Shown here one piece after another: positions 32,876 to 40,408 of a stretch of 64,000 nt of DNA. Position 1 is the first letter of the stretch; each line of letters starts with the position of its first letter. Origin of the DNA: Chloroflexota bacterium (GTDB lineage: Bacteria > Chloroflexota > Anaerolineae > Anaerolineales > VGOW01); the NCBI GenBank assembly GCA_016213135.1, contig JACRBQ010000117.1:28552-92551 (forward strand). Reading direction: 5' to 3'. The notes beneath the pieces were generated by a model. The model was given only the letters and a program-made list of their open reading frames with translations. It had not been told where the DNA came from and searched no databases. The position numbers were made by a program, and so were the translations under genes.

Positions 32876-33844
32876 ATGCGCCACTTCTTCTGCGCCTTCG
32901 CCCTGTTGCTGTGCGCCTGCGCCTCGGCCACGCCACCGGCGCCGCCACCTTTGGATACAGCGATACCCACGGCGACCCCGACGGAAACGGCGTCCCCCGC
33001 GCCGCCGCTCACGGCAACCGCGCTGCCGACTTCGACCACGCCGCCCACGGCGACGATGCGCCCCCCGCCGCCGAAGGTTCTCATCATCTCCATTGACGGC
33101 CTGCGACCCGACGCGCTGCTGAAGGCCGACGCGCCCAACATCATGGCGCTGGCGCATCGCGGCGCGTACACATGGAGCGCGCAGACGATTTATCCGGCGG
33201 TGACGCTGCCCGCGCACGCCTCGATGCTCACGGGCTACCCGCCGGAGGCGCACGGCATTTTGTGGAACGACAATGCGCCGGGGCACGCGCCCATTAAGGC
33301 GCCGACGATTTTTTCGGCGGCGCACGCGGCGGGCTTGCGCACGGTGATGGTGGTGGGCAAACAGAAGCTGGAGCAGTTGGATATTCCCGGCACGGTGGAC
33401 TCGTACGTCTTTGCCAGGTTTGGCGACCCCGGTGTGGCCGACGCGGCCATTGAGGAAATTGGCAAAGGGTTCGATTTGATGTTTGTGCATTTGCCGAACA
33501 CGGATTACTTTGGGCACACCGATGGCTGGATGTCACCAGCGTACATTGCCGAGTTGACGCCCACTGATGCGGCCGTGGGGCGCATCCTCGCTGCCTTGCC
33601 GCCGGATACGATTGTGATCCTCACTGCCGATCACGGCGGCCACGACAAAGTGCACGGCGCGCGCATTGCGGTGGACATGACCATTCCGTGGATCATCGCC
33701 GGGCCGGGCGTGTCCGCCGACCACGAGATTGCCGCGCCCGTGAATACGATGGACACGGCGGCGACTGCGGCGTACGTGCTTGGCTTAACCCTGCCGCCGG
33801 ATGCGGCGGGCGCGCCGGTGCTTGAGGCGTTGGGTAGTCCGTAG
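32876..33844 (+). CDS. Lipoprotein of the nucleotide pyrophosphatase/phosphodiesterase family
   Basis: 322 aa. Lipobox LLLCAC (Cys near residue 15), then a Thr/Pro-rich stalk to about residue 60, then an alkaline-phosphatase-superfamily domain. Metal ligands and nucleophile are visible: LIISIDGLRPDALL (Asp), YPAVTLPAHASMLTG (Thr nucleophile), HLPNTDYFGHTDG and LTADHGGHDKVHG. These match ectonucleotide pyrophosphatase/phosphodiesterases that hydrolyse phosphodiesters outside the cell. At 322 aa it is shorter than most family members, with a compact cap region. Confidence 0.88.
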   Translation: MRHFFCAFALLLCACASATPPAPPPLDTAIPTATPTETASPAPPLTATALPTSTTPPTATMRPPPPKVLIISIDGLRPDALLKADAPNIMALAHRGAYTWSAQTIYPAVTLPAHASMLTGYPPEAHGILWNDNAPGHAPIKAPTIFSAAHAAGLRTVMVVGKQKLEQLDIPGTVDSYVFARFGDPGVADAAIEEIGKGFDLMFVHLPNTDYFGHTDGWMSPAYIAELTPTDAAVGRILAALPPDTIVILTADHGGHDKVHGARIAVDMTIPWIIAGPGVSADHEIAAPVNTMDTAATAAYVLGLTLPPDAAGAPVLEALGSP

Positions 33845-33880
33845 AGGCGTTGCAGCGTCCCGGCCCACTGCGCCTCGGCG

Positions 33881-33889
33881 TGCTATACT
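33881..33889 (+). promoter_or_regulatory. Extended -10 of a probable leaderless promoter
   Basis: TGCTATACT: TATACT with the TGn extension. The ATG at 33897 lies seven bases downstream, the distance at which transcription normally begins. No Shine-Dalgarno sequence and no -35 match. Confidence 0.6.
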
Positions 33890-33896
33890 TCGTTTC

Positions 33897-35420
33897 ATGC
33901 TCTCGGTGTTATTGCTTGGCGAACCGCAGTTGCTGCTCGACGGCCGGCGCCTGAACATCACGCGCCGCAAAAGCCGCGCGCTCCTCTACACTCTCGCCGC
34001 CCGCGCTCAACCGCTCAGCCGCGACACGCTGCTGGCGTTGTTTTGGCCGGACCTCGACCGCGCCTCGGCACAGCAAACCCTGCGCACCACACTGCACGGA
34101 TTGCGCAAGAGTCTCGCCTCGGCAATCTCCACCGACGACAACCACATTAGGTTGGCCGCCGACACCGACGTGGACGTTCGCCGTTTTGAATCGGCCCTTG
34201 CCGCACCCTCGCCCGATATCCAGTCACTCGCCGCCACGCTGGCCCTCTACCGTGGCGACTTTCTTTCCGGCTTCAGCCTGCCCGACGCGCCCGAGTTCGA
34301 AGATTGGCTCGGCGGCGAGCGCGAGCGCTACAGGCGGCTGGCGGTGCGCGGGCTGAGCACGTTGGCGCGGCTGAACGAGGCGCGGCGCGATTACGCCGCT
34401 GCGCTCGACGCACTGGACCGCGCGCTGGCCTTTAACGCCTTGCAGGAGGATTTGCAGCGCGACTGCATTCGTCTGCATTATCTGGCGGGCGATAGGGCAG
34501 GGGCGATTCGTCGCTACGACACACTGCGCAAATTACTGGACGAAGAAATGGGCGTGCCGCCCATGGCCGAAACGCGCGCCGTGTATGACGCCATCATTAG
34601 CGACCGCGCCACCGACCTAAGCGGTCCACAGGCGGGGGCCTCGCACGTTGCACAACCCTTTCCGTTCTCGCCGGAGAACCACCTGCCCGCCGCCGACCTA
34701 CCGTTTACGGGCCGCGCCGGCGAACTGCGCTCGCTACGCGAGATGCTGTCGGCTCGGGGACACGTGTTGGCAATTGTCGAAGGCGAACCGGGCATCGGCA
34801 AATCGCGGCTGGTGGGCGAATTCATTCGCGCCTCCAACGCCCTTGCGCTCACGGGCGCGGCGCACGAACTGGAGCACGGCCTCCCCTATCTGCCGATCAT
34901 CGAGGCTTTGCGCAGTTTGCAGTCGCGCCCCGATTGGCCTGCCCTGCGCGCCGAGGTACGCGCCCACGTGCCGCCGGTGTGGCTGGCTCAAGCCGACCGG
35001 CTGTTGCCCGAACTGGAAATTGCGGACCCGGTGATGGGGCAGGCCGCGGCCTCGCCCGATGAATCGCGGCTGTGGGAGGGCATCAGCCACTTGCTATTGG
35101 GATTGGCGAGACAACACCCTGTCGTCCTGTTTATAGATGATCTGCACTGGGCCGACTCGTCCACATTGGCTCTGCTGGGCTACCTGGTTCGTCGGGGAAC
35201 CGCAGCGCCACTGCTGTGCCTGGCTGCTGTGCGGCCCGTTGCGCCCCGGTCGTCTCTGGCGGCGTTGCTGCAAACCCTCACCCGCGAAGACCGACTCTTG
35301 CGGCTGCCGCTGCCGCGCTTGACCGCAGACGACATTTCACGCATCGCCGAACGCATCAGCCCCGCCTTTGCCGTGCCGCTGGCCCTCTGGCTTGCTCCGG
35401 CTTCCGAAGGCAACCCCTAG
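33897..35420 (+). CDS. AfsR-like transcriptional regulator, N-terminal half (cut by amber stop)
   Basis: 507 aa. Order: an OmpR-type winged helix (SVLLLGEPQLLLDGRRL, TRRKSRALLYTLAA), a bacterial transcriptional activator domain (about 95-245; ALYRGDFLSGFSLPDAPEFE), and an AAA-type ATPase with Walker A EGEPGIGKSRL and Walker B VVLFIDDLHWADSS. It stops at TAG 35418-35420 directly after SEGNP. Homologous regulators continue GNPhhhhE at this place, and the next frame-continuous ORF starts with LAELIRHARK. The gene is therefore split by a single nonsense codon; alternatively the base is a sequencing or assembly error. Confidence 0.85.
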   Translation: MLSVLLLGEPQLLLDGRRLNITRRKSRALLYTLAARAQPLSRDTLLALFWPDLDRASAQQTLRTTLHGLRKSLASAISTDDNHIRLAADTDVDVRRFESALAAPSPDIQSLAATLALYRGDFLSGFSLPDAPEFEDWLGGERERYRRLAVRGLSTLARLNEARRDYAAALDALDRALAFNALQEDLQRDCIRLHYLAGDRAGAIRRYDTLRKLLDEEMGVPPMAETRAVYDAIISDRATDLSGPQAGASHVAQPFPFSPENHLPAADLPFTGRAGELRSLREMLSARGHVLAIVEGEPGIGKSRLVGEFIRASNALALTGAAHELEHGLPYLPIIEALRSLQSRPDWPALRAEVRAHVPPVWLAQADRLLPELEIADPVMGQAAASPDESRLWEGISHLLLGLARQHPVVLFIDDLHWADSSTLALLGYLVRRGTAAPLLCLAAVRPVAPRSSLAALLQTLTREDRLLRLPLPRLTADDISRIAERISPAFAVPLALWLAPASEGNP

Positions 35421-37010
35421 GTGTTGGCCGAACTCATTCGGCATGCGCGCAAGAACGGCATCCTGCTGCCCGACGGCACACTCAACTTGCCGGCCATCTC
35501 TGCCGCGCCGATCGTCCCGCAAACAATTTACAGCCTGGCCGAATCGCGGCTGGCGCGGCTCTCCGAATCGGCGCGGCGCGTGCTGGATGCCGCGGTGGCA
35601 GTGGGCCGCGTATTTGATCTGGACGTGGTGGCCCGCGCGGCGGCGCTCTCGGAAACCGCTGCGGTGGATGCTGTGGACGAATTGCGAGCGGCGGGTCTAA
35701 TCATTCCGCGTAGAGACGACCCGCCGGGTCGTCTCTACCGCTTTGACCACAGCCTGACCATGGAAGTGGCCTACCGCGAGGCGGGCGAGGCCCGCCACCG
35801 GCTGCTGCACCGGCGGGTGGCTGAAGCTATGGAAACGGTGCACAGGCATCATACTGATCAAGTGGCGGGGCTGATCGCCTCGCATTTCGTCGAGGGCAAT
35901 GTCCCCGACCGCGCGGCGCCCTATGCCTTCCGGGCCGGGCAACTGGCGGCCGGGCTGGCCGCGTGGAGCGAGGCTATTGGCTTTTTCCAGCAAGCGCTGG
36001 CGGCGGAGCTGGACGACCCGCGACGCTATCAAACACTTATGACGCTTGGTGAGGCGCGCTTCCGGCTGGGCGAGTTGGCGCGAGCTTCCGAAGACACTCG
36101 CGCGGCGTTGACCCTGGCACGGGCCAAGTTGGGCGCCGCCGAGGCCGATGCAGCCCGGATGGCGCTGGGCCGCATGCTGCTCAACCAGGCGCGATACGCC
36201 GAGGCCATTGCGCTGGCGCAAGACACGCTGGCGCAGGCGGACGAAGCCTTTGCAATGGAAGCCGAAATACTATGGGGTACCGCCCTTTCGTTGGAGGGGG
36301 CCGACCTGGGCGCGGCGGTGGAACATTTGCAGTGGGCCGAAGCCGTGTCGGTGGCGCAGGGCAAGCTTGCCGGCCTATCCCAAATCAAATTTGAACTTGG
36401 CAGTATTGCGGCCCAACAGGGCGACCTGCCACGGGCCGTGGCGCTGTATCGCGAGGTGCTGACCGTGGCCCCCGCCGGTGTGGAAGGGGAACAGTGGCGC
36501 GCGCTGGCCAACAACAACCTTGCCTACCATTTGCACCTCATGGGCGAAGAGGATGCCATGGTGCACGGTTGGGCCGCGCTCGCTTTGGCGCACGAGATTG
36601 GCGCGCTCGGCATTGAGCCGTACATCTATTCCACCCTCGGCGAGATCGCCATGGCGGCGGGCGACCTCGACGCGGCGCAGCAGTGGTTTGCCAAAGGGCT
36701 GGAACTGGCAGAACAGTTGCAGCACCCCGAACGCATTGCGGGCCTGACGGCCAACCTGGGGCTGGTGGCCCAGCGGCGTGGCAATACCGCGCTGGCAATT
36801 CACCGCCTTTCGACCGCGCTGGCCCGCGCCGATTCATTGGGCACACGGCATCTCGCGGCGCAAATCCGGCTTTGGTTGGCGCCGCTGCTGCCGCCCGCCG
36901 AAGCCCGCGCGCGGCTGGCCGAGGCCCGCGCCATCGCCGAAAGTGGCGGCCGCCGCCGTCTATTGGCCGAGGGCGATCGACTGGAGGCCGCGTTGCCCCG
37001 CGATCCGTAG
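35421..37010 (+). CDS. AfsR-like transcriptional regulator, C-terminal half (TPR region)
   Basis: 529 aa in the same frame as the ORF ending at 35420, starting at the GTG right after that stop. It begins with the end of the ATPase module (YSLAESRLARLSESARRVLD, YRFDHSLTMEVAYREAGEAR) and continues with tetratricopeptide-like helices (LMTLGEARFRLGELARASED, LGEIAMAAGDLDAAQQWFAK). By itself it lacks DNA-binding and nucleotide-binding parts. It could be made by reinitiation at the adjacent GTG, or only as a read-through product. A palindromic repeat is embedded in the coding sequence at 35710-35738. Confidence 0.75.
   Translation: MLAELIRHARKNGILLPDGTLNLPAISAAPIVPQTIYSLAESRLARLSESARRVLDAAVAVGRVFDLDVVARAAALSETAAVDAVDELRAAGLIIPRRDDPPGRLYRFDHSLTMEVAYREAGEARHRLLHRRVAEAMETVHRHHTDQVAGLIASHFVEGNVPDRAAPYAFRAGQLAAGLAAWSEAIGFFQQALAAELDDPRRYQTLMTLGEARFRLGELARASEDTRAALTLARAKLGAAEADAARMALGRMLLNQARYAEAIALAQDTLAQADEAFAMEAEILWGTALSLEGADLGAAVEHLQWAEAVSVAQGKLAGLSQIKFELGSIAAQQGDLPRAVALYREVLTVAPAGVEGEQWRALANNNLAYHLHLMGEEDAMVHGWAALALAHEIGALGIEPYIYSTLGEIAMAAGDLDAAQQWFAKGLELAEQLQHPERIAGLTANLGLVAQRRGNTALAIHRLSTALARADSLGTRHLAAQIRLWLAPLLPPAEARARLAEARAIAESGGRRRLLAEGDRLEAALPRDP
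35710..35738. repeat. GTAGAGACG palindrome inside a coding sequence
   Basis: A 29-base palindrome perfect except for the central base: GTAGAGACGACCC, a short centre, GGGTCGTCTCTAC. In the regulator frame it encodes RRDDPPGRLYR between LIIP and FDHSLTM. The same family occurs in a gene spacer at 27564-27597. Confidence 0.85.
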
Positions 37011-37058
37011 CGCCAACGTCGTTCGCTGCCTGTCTTCTCCCGCTTCCCCAATCTGTTT

Positions 37059-37074
37059 ACGCAAACGTTTACGC
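37059..37074. promoter_or_regulatory. LacI/PurR-like operator candidate
   Basis: ACGCAAACGTTTACGC lies 100 bases upstream of yceI; its centre AAACGTTT is symmetric and the left half equals the PurR half-site ACGCAAAC. It also contains two GTTTACG heptamers 12 bases apart (37055, 37067), which could instead suit a SARP-type regulator. A GC hairpin and TATAGT follow. Confidence 0.35.
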
Positions 37075-37174
37075 CCCCGCTCACGAGGGCGTTACGGTCA
37101 TCTCCTATAGTGTTGCCATACAAGAAAAACGACGCCGCGTTTGCGCGGCATTCATTCACTAAGGAGAATACAAA

Positions 37175-37744
37175 ATGTCCTGGATTATTGATGCTCCACA
37201 CACCCGCGCCGAGTTCGCCGCCCGCCACATGATGATCAGCAACGTGCGCGGCCAGTTTACCGATGTGACCGGAACGGTGGAGTTCGACGCCGCCGATCCC
37301 GTTCGCTCGTCGGTGGAAGTGCAGATCGGCGCGGACAGCCTGCTGACCCGCGACGAAAAGCGCGATGCGCACCTCAAGTCGCCCGACTTCTTAAACGTCG
37401 CCGAATATCCCACCATCACCTTCAAGAGCAAGCGCGTCGAAAAGCTGTCCCCGACTCAGGGCCGCATCATCGGCGACCTGACTATCCGCGACGTGACCAG
37501 GGAAGTGGTGCTGGATGTGGAATACGCCGGGCAAGTCAAGGCTCCGTGGGGCGCCGAGTCTGCCGGGTTCACTGCCTCCACCTCCATCAACCGCAAGGAG
37601 TGGGGCCTCAACTGGAACGTGGTGCTGGAAACCGGCGGCGTGCTGGTGGGCGACATCGTCAAAATCAACATTGAGCTGGAAATTGTCAAGCAGCCCGATG
37701 CCGTGTCGATGCCGCGCGTCGAAGCCGTGGGCGCGTTGAACTAA
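37175..37744 (+). CDS. YceI-like domain protein
   Basis: 189 aa. MSWIIDAPHTRAEFAARHMM, TGTVEFDAADPVRSSVEVQI and FLNVAEYPTITFKSKRVEKL are the conserved blocks of the YceI lipocalin-like fold, which binds isoprenoid or fatty-amide ligands. ISLNRKEWGLNWN-type sequence near the C-terminus (SINRKEWGLNWN) is the family signature. No signal peptide, so it is cytoplasmic, unlike E. coli YceI. AAGGAG precedes the ATG and a factor-independent terminator overlaps the stop. Confidence 0.92.
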   Translation: MSWIIDAPHTRAEFAARHMMISNVRGQFTDVTGTVEFDAADPVRSSVEVQIGADSLLTRDEKRDAHLKSPDFLNVAEYPTITFKSKRVEKLSPTQGRIIGDLTIRDVTREVVLDVEYAGQVKAPWGAESAGFTASTSINRKEWGLNWNVVLETGGVLVGDIVKINIELEIVKQPDAVSMPRVEAVGALN

Positions 37745-37767
37745 TACGGCTCTGCCGTATTTTGTTT
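37743..37767 (+). terminator. Rho-independent terminator of yceI
   Basis: AATACGGC-TCT-GCCGTATT stem-loop (8 bp, 3-base loop) followed by TTGTTT. The stem begins within the stop codon. Confidence 0.8.
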
Positions 37768-37845
37768 ACGGGCAAGAATGTTGGGAAGTAGATTCCCTTC
37801 TGACGCGCAGCCCAAGACAGCACCGGCCCGGAAAGAATGTCATCA

Positions 37846-39963
37846 CTATTTCTGCCTCAACAGCCGCGATGAATTGGCCAGTACCCCTAAATCCGGCAGT
37901 GATTGCGCGGCGGCGGCCAGGATGGGCGGCAATAACCCAAACGCGGCCAACGCCAGCCCCACCAGATTATACACGGCGGTAAAGGCAAGATTCATCTTTA
38001 CGACCCTCATCGTCCGGCGGGCAATCCGCAGGACTTCCGGCACCAGCGTCCAATCCTCGCGCATCAGGGCGACGTGCGCCGCTTCGATGGCGATGTCCGT
38101 CCCCGCCGCGCCCATAGCAATGCCGATGTTCGCCTGGGCCAGCGCGGGCGCATCATTTACGCCGTCGCCCACCATAACGACGGTGTGGCCTTTCGCCTGG
38201 TAGCCTTTTACCACCGCGATCTTGTCTTCGGGCAACAGATTGGCGCGATAGCGCACGCCGAGTTTTTCGGCGAGCGCAGCGGCGGTGCGTTCGTTGTCAC
38301 CGGTAAGCAATTCAATGTGTCGGATGCCGAGCGAGCGCAAGTCGGCCAGCGCGGCCGGGACTTCGGGGCGTAAGGTGTCGGCGGCGGCCAATACTCCGAG
38401 CAAGTCTTGCCCCAAGCCCGTTGAAGAGTCGCCATCTCGGGCGAGGAATAGGAGCGTCTTGCCCTGCGCTTCCAACTCGGCGGCGATGGGGAGCGACTCC
38501 GCGCCGGGGATGAGGCGGCGATTGCCGAGGGCGACGAGGTTTCCATCGACACGGGCGCGCACGCCGTGGCCGGGAATGGCTTCAAAGTCTCGTGGTTCAG
38601 TGAGTGTAATGTTCTGAGCGCGAGCAGCGTTGCGCACGGCTTCGGCCAGCGGATGTTCCGAGTAACGTTCGGCGGATGCGGCCAGCGCCAGAACATCCGA
38701 AGCGGGCAGGCCGTTGAGCGGAATCACGTCGGTGATTTGGGGCTGTCCGAGGGTGAGTGTCCCGGTCTTATCCAGCAAAAGCACATCAGCGCGGGCCAGT
38801 GACTCAATGTATTTGCCCCCTTTGATGAGTAAGCCGCGCTTCGCGCCCGCGCCGATGGACGCCAGCATCGCAATGGGCGTAGCAAGCGCAATGGAACACG
38901 AGCACGCCACGACAAGCACGGCGGCGGTCGCCAGCGGGTCGCGTCGAATAATGAACGTGAGCGAGGCGATCCCGGCCACCACCGGCAGGTAATAGGCCGT
39001 GAACTTGTCGGCGAAGCGCTGCACGTCGGCGCGGTGCGCTTCGGCTTCTTCCACCATCTTCACCACGCGCCCGAATGTGGTGTCTGCGCCGATGTGTGTT
39101 GCCTTCACACGCAGGCTGCCCAGTTTGGCTATTGTCGCCGCGAAGACTTTCGCGCCGGCGCCGGCCTCGACGGGCATGGACTCGCCGGTGATGGCGGCCT
39201 GGTCTACGGTGGCTTGTCCGGCAATGACTTCTCCATCCACCGGAATCTTTTCGCCGGGCCGGACGATGACGGTATCGCCCACGCGCACTTCGGCAATTGG
39301 CACTTCGCGCTCTTCGCCCTCTCGTTCAACACGGGCGGTTTGGGGAGCCATCGCCGTCAGGTCTTTCACGGCGCGGCGGGCGCGCTCGGTGGTGAAGTTC
39401 TCGGTGTAGTCGCCCACGCGCATGAAGAACACGACGACGGCAGCCGTCGCCCATTGCCCGACGGCCAGCGCCGCCAGCACGCCCAGCGTCATCAGTGTGT
39501 GCGAGGTGACCTGCCGCTTGAGCGAGGCGCGGACGACGTTGCGAAAGATGGGCCAACCGCCCGCGATGACGATGCCCAGCCCAATCACAAACGGCACCCG
39601 CTCGGTGAGTTGCTTGAACAGCCCCAGCCACTCGCCGACAACGATGATGAACAGCGCCGCGCCAAACACGACGGCCAGGAATGTCACAATGCGGCGGGTG
39701 AAGTCGCCCAGCACGGGCGTGGTTTGCGGCGCAGAAGCGGCGGTCTCCGGCACCGAGTAACTTCCGGCGCCGGCAACCGCTGAGCGAATAGTGGGCATAT
39801 CCACTTGTGTCGGGTCGAGCCGGATGATGGCTTTCTCGGAAGACAAGAAGACGTTGACGGTCTCGACGCCGGGCAGGGCGGCGATGGCGTGTTGGACGTG
39901 CTGGGTGCATTCGGCGCAGTCCATGCCCTTGACGGGGACTTCGAGGGTTTGCAGGTTAGCCAT
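37846..39963 (-). CDS. Heavy-metal P1B-type ATPase with CSC transmembrane motif
   Basis: 705 aa. N-terminal HMA domain with GMDCAECTQHV, about eight membrane helices, actuator TGES, phosphorylation site DKTGTLTLG, MVGDGVNDAPALAQ hinge. The ion-binding helix motif reads VVACSCSIALATP: Cys-Ser-Cys where most P1B pumps have CPC, CPH or SPC, so the usual Pro is missing. The last helices end QSLPDLGVLANSSRLL. It overlaps the upstream CmtR-like repressor by eight bases, so cadmium, lead or zinc export is the simplest guess. Metal not certain. Confidence 0.9.
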   Translation of the reverse strand: MANLQTLEVPVKGMDCAECTQHVQHAIAALPGVETVNVFLSSEKAIIRLDPTQVDMPTIRSAVAGAGSYSVPETAASAPQTTPVLGDFTRRIVTFLAVVFGAALFIIVVGEWLGLFKQLTERVPFVIGLGIVIAGGWPIFRNVVRASLKRQVTSHTLMTLGVLAALAVGQWATAAVVVFFMRVGDYTENFTTERARRAVKDLTAMAPQTARVEREGEEREVPIAEVRVGDTVIVRPGEKIPVDGEVIAGQATVDQAAITGESMPVEAGAGAKVFAATIAKLGSLRVKATHIGADTTFGRVVKMVEEAEAHRADVQRFADKFTAYYLPVVAGIASLTFIIRRDPLATAAVLVVACSCSIALATPIAMLASIGAGAKRGLLIKGGKYIESLARADVLLLDKTGTLTLGQPQITDVIPLNGLPASDVLALAASAERYSEHPLAEAVRNAARAQNITLTEPRDFEAIPGHGVRARVDGNLVALGNRRLIPGAESLPIAAELEAQGKTLLFLARDGDSSTGLGQDLLGVLAAADTLRPEVPAALADLRSLGIRHIELLTGDNERTAAALAEKLGVRYRANLLPEDKIAVVKGYQAKGHTVVMVGDGVNDAPALAQANIGIAMGAAGTDIAIEAAHVALMREDWTLVPEVLRIARRTMRVVKMNLAFTAVYNLVGLALAAFGLLPPILAAAAQSLPDLGVLANSSRLLRQK

Positions 39964-40303
39964 GCTTTGATCTCCTGGGGAGGTTGTAGCGCGTGCATTC
40001 GTATACGCCCCGCGCCACGTCGGCCAAGAGCGACTCGGCCAGCGCGAGCAGTTCAGCCACGCGGTCGTCGCTTAGGTGATAAGTGACGTAGCGGCCCTCT
40101 TGCTCGGCGACGACCAGGCCGCAGTCGCGCAGACAGCCGAGATGGTTGGAGACGTTGGACTGCGAGAGGCCGGTGGCCTCCACAATTTCGCTCACGGTCA
40201 GCGGCCTATCTCGCAAGGCCTCAAGAATCGAGAGTCGCGACGGGTCTGAGAAGCCGCGAAAGAGCTTGGCTTGTAGGTCAACGGCGGTGGCTTTAGCAGT
40301 CAT
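39956..40303 (-). CDS. ArsR-family repressor, CmtR-like
   Basis: 115 aa from the ATG at 40303 (an in-frame GTG lies at 40318). DPSRLSILEALRDRPLTVSE and GLSQSNVSNHLGCLRDCGLV form the winged helix. The two Cys in CLRDC on the recognition helix plus a C-terminal Cys (VYECTRY) match the Cys-Cys-Cys cadmium/lead site of Mycobacterium CmtR. It should release DNA when it binds metal. The gene overlaps the P1B ATPase it presumably controls, and an 8-6-8 inverted repeat lies upstream. Confidence 0.9.
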   Translation of the reverse strand: MTAKATAVDLQAKLFRGFSDPSRLSILEALRDRPLTVSEIVEATGLSQSNVSNHLGCLRDCGLVVAEQEGRYVTYHLSDDRVAELLALAESLLADVARGVYECTRYNLPRRSKHG

Positions 40304-40328
40304 CAACACTCGTGTCACCTTGTATCAA

Positions 40329-40350
40329 CATATCAGTATACGCTGATATG
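40329..40350. promoter_or_regulatory. Operator candidate for the CmtR-like repressor
   Basis: CATATCAG-TATACG-CTGATATG, a perfect 8-bp inverted repeat with a 6-base spacer, 26 bases upstream of the repressor ATG. The minus strand TATACT (40340-40335) within it could be the -10 box. It lies between the repressor and the divergent CDF gene and may control both. Confidence 0.65.
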
Positions 40351-40394
40351 ATAACCCGGAAGAAATCAACCGTCAAGAGGCGGAGATTCGGCAT

Positions 40395-40400
40395 TATAAT
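40395..40400 (+). promoter_or_regulatory. -10 box of the CDF transporter, probably leaderless
   Basis: Perfect TATAAT; the ATG at 40409 is eight bases downstream and no Shine-Dalgarno sequence is present. No consensus -35 element. Confidence 0.6.
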
Positions 40401-40408
40401 CCCCCGAT

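Noticed and set aside
35418..35420. TAG as a recoded sense codon (stop-codon reassignment or suppression)
   Set aside because: TAG ends several intact genes in this window (2482-2484, 3183-3185, 17443-17445, 17553-17555), and no suppressor tRNA is seen.
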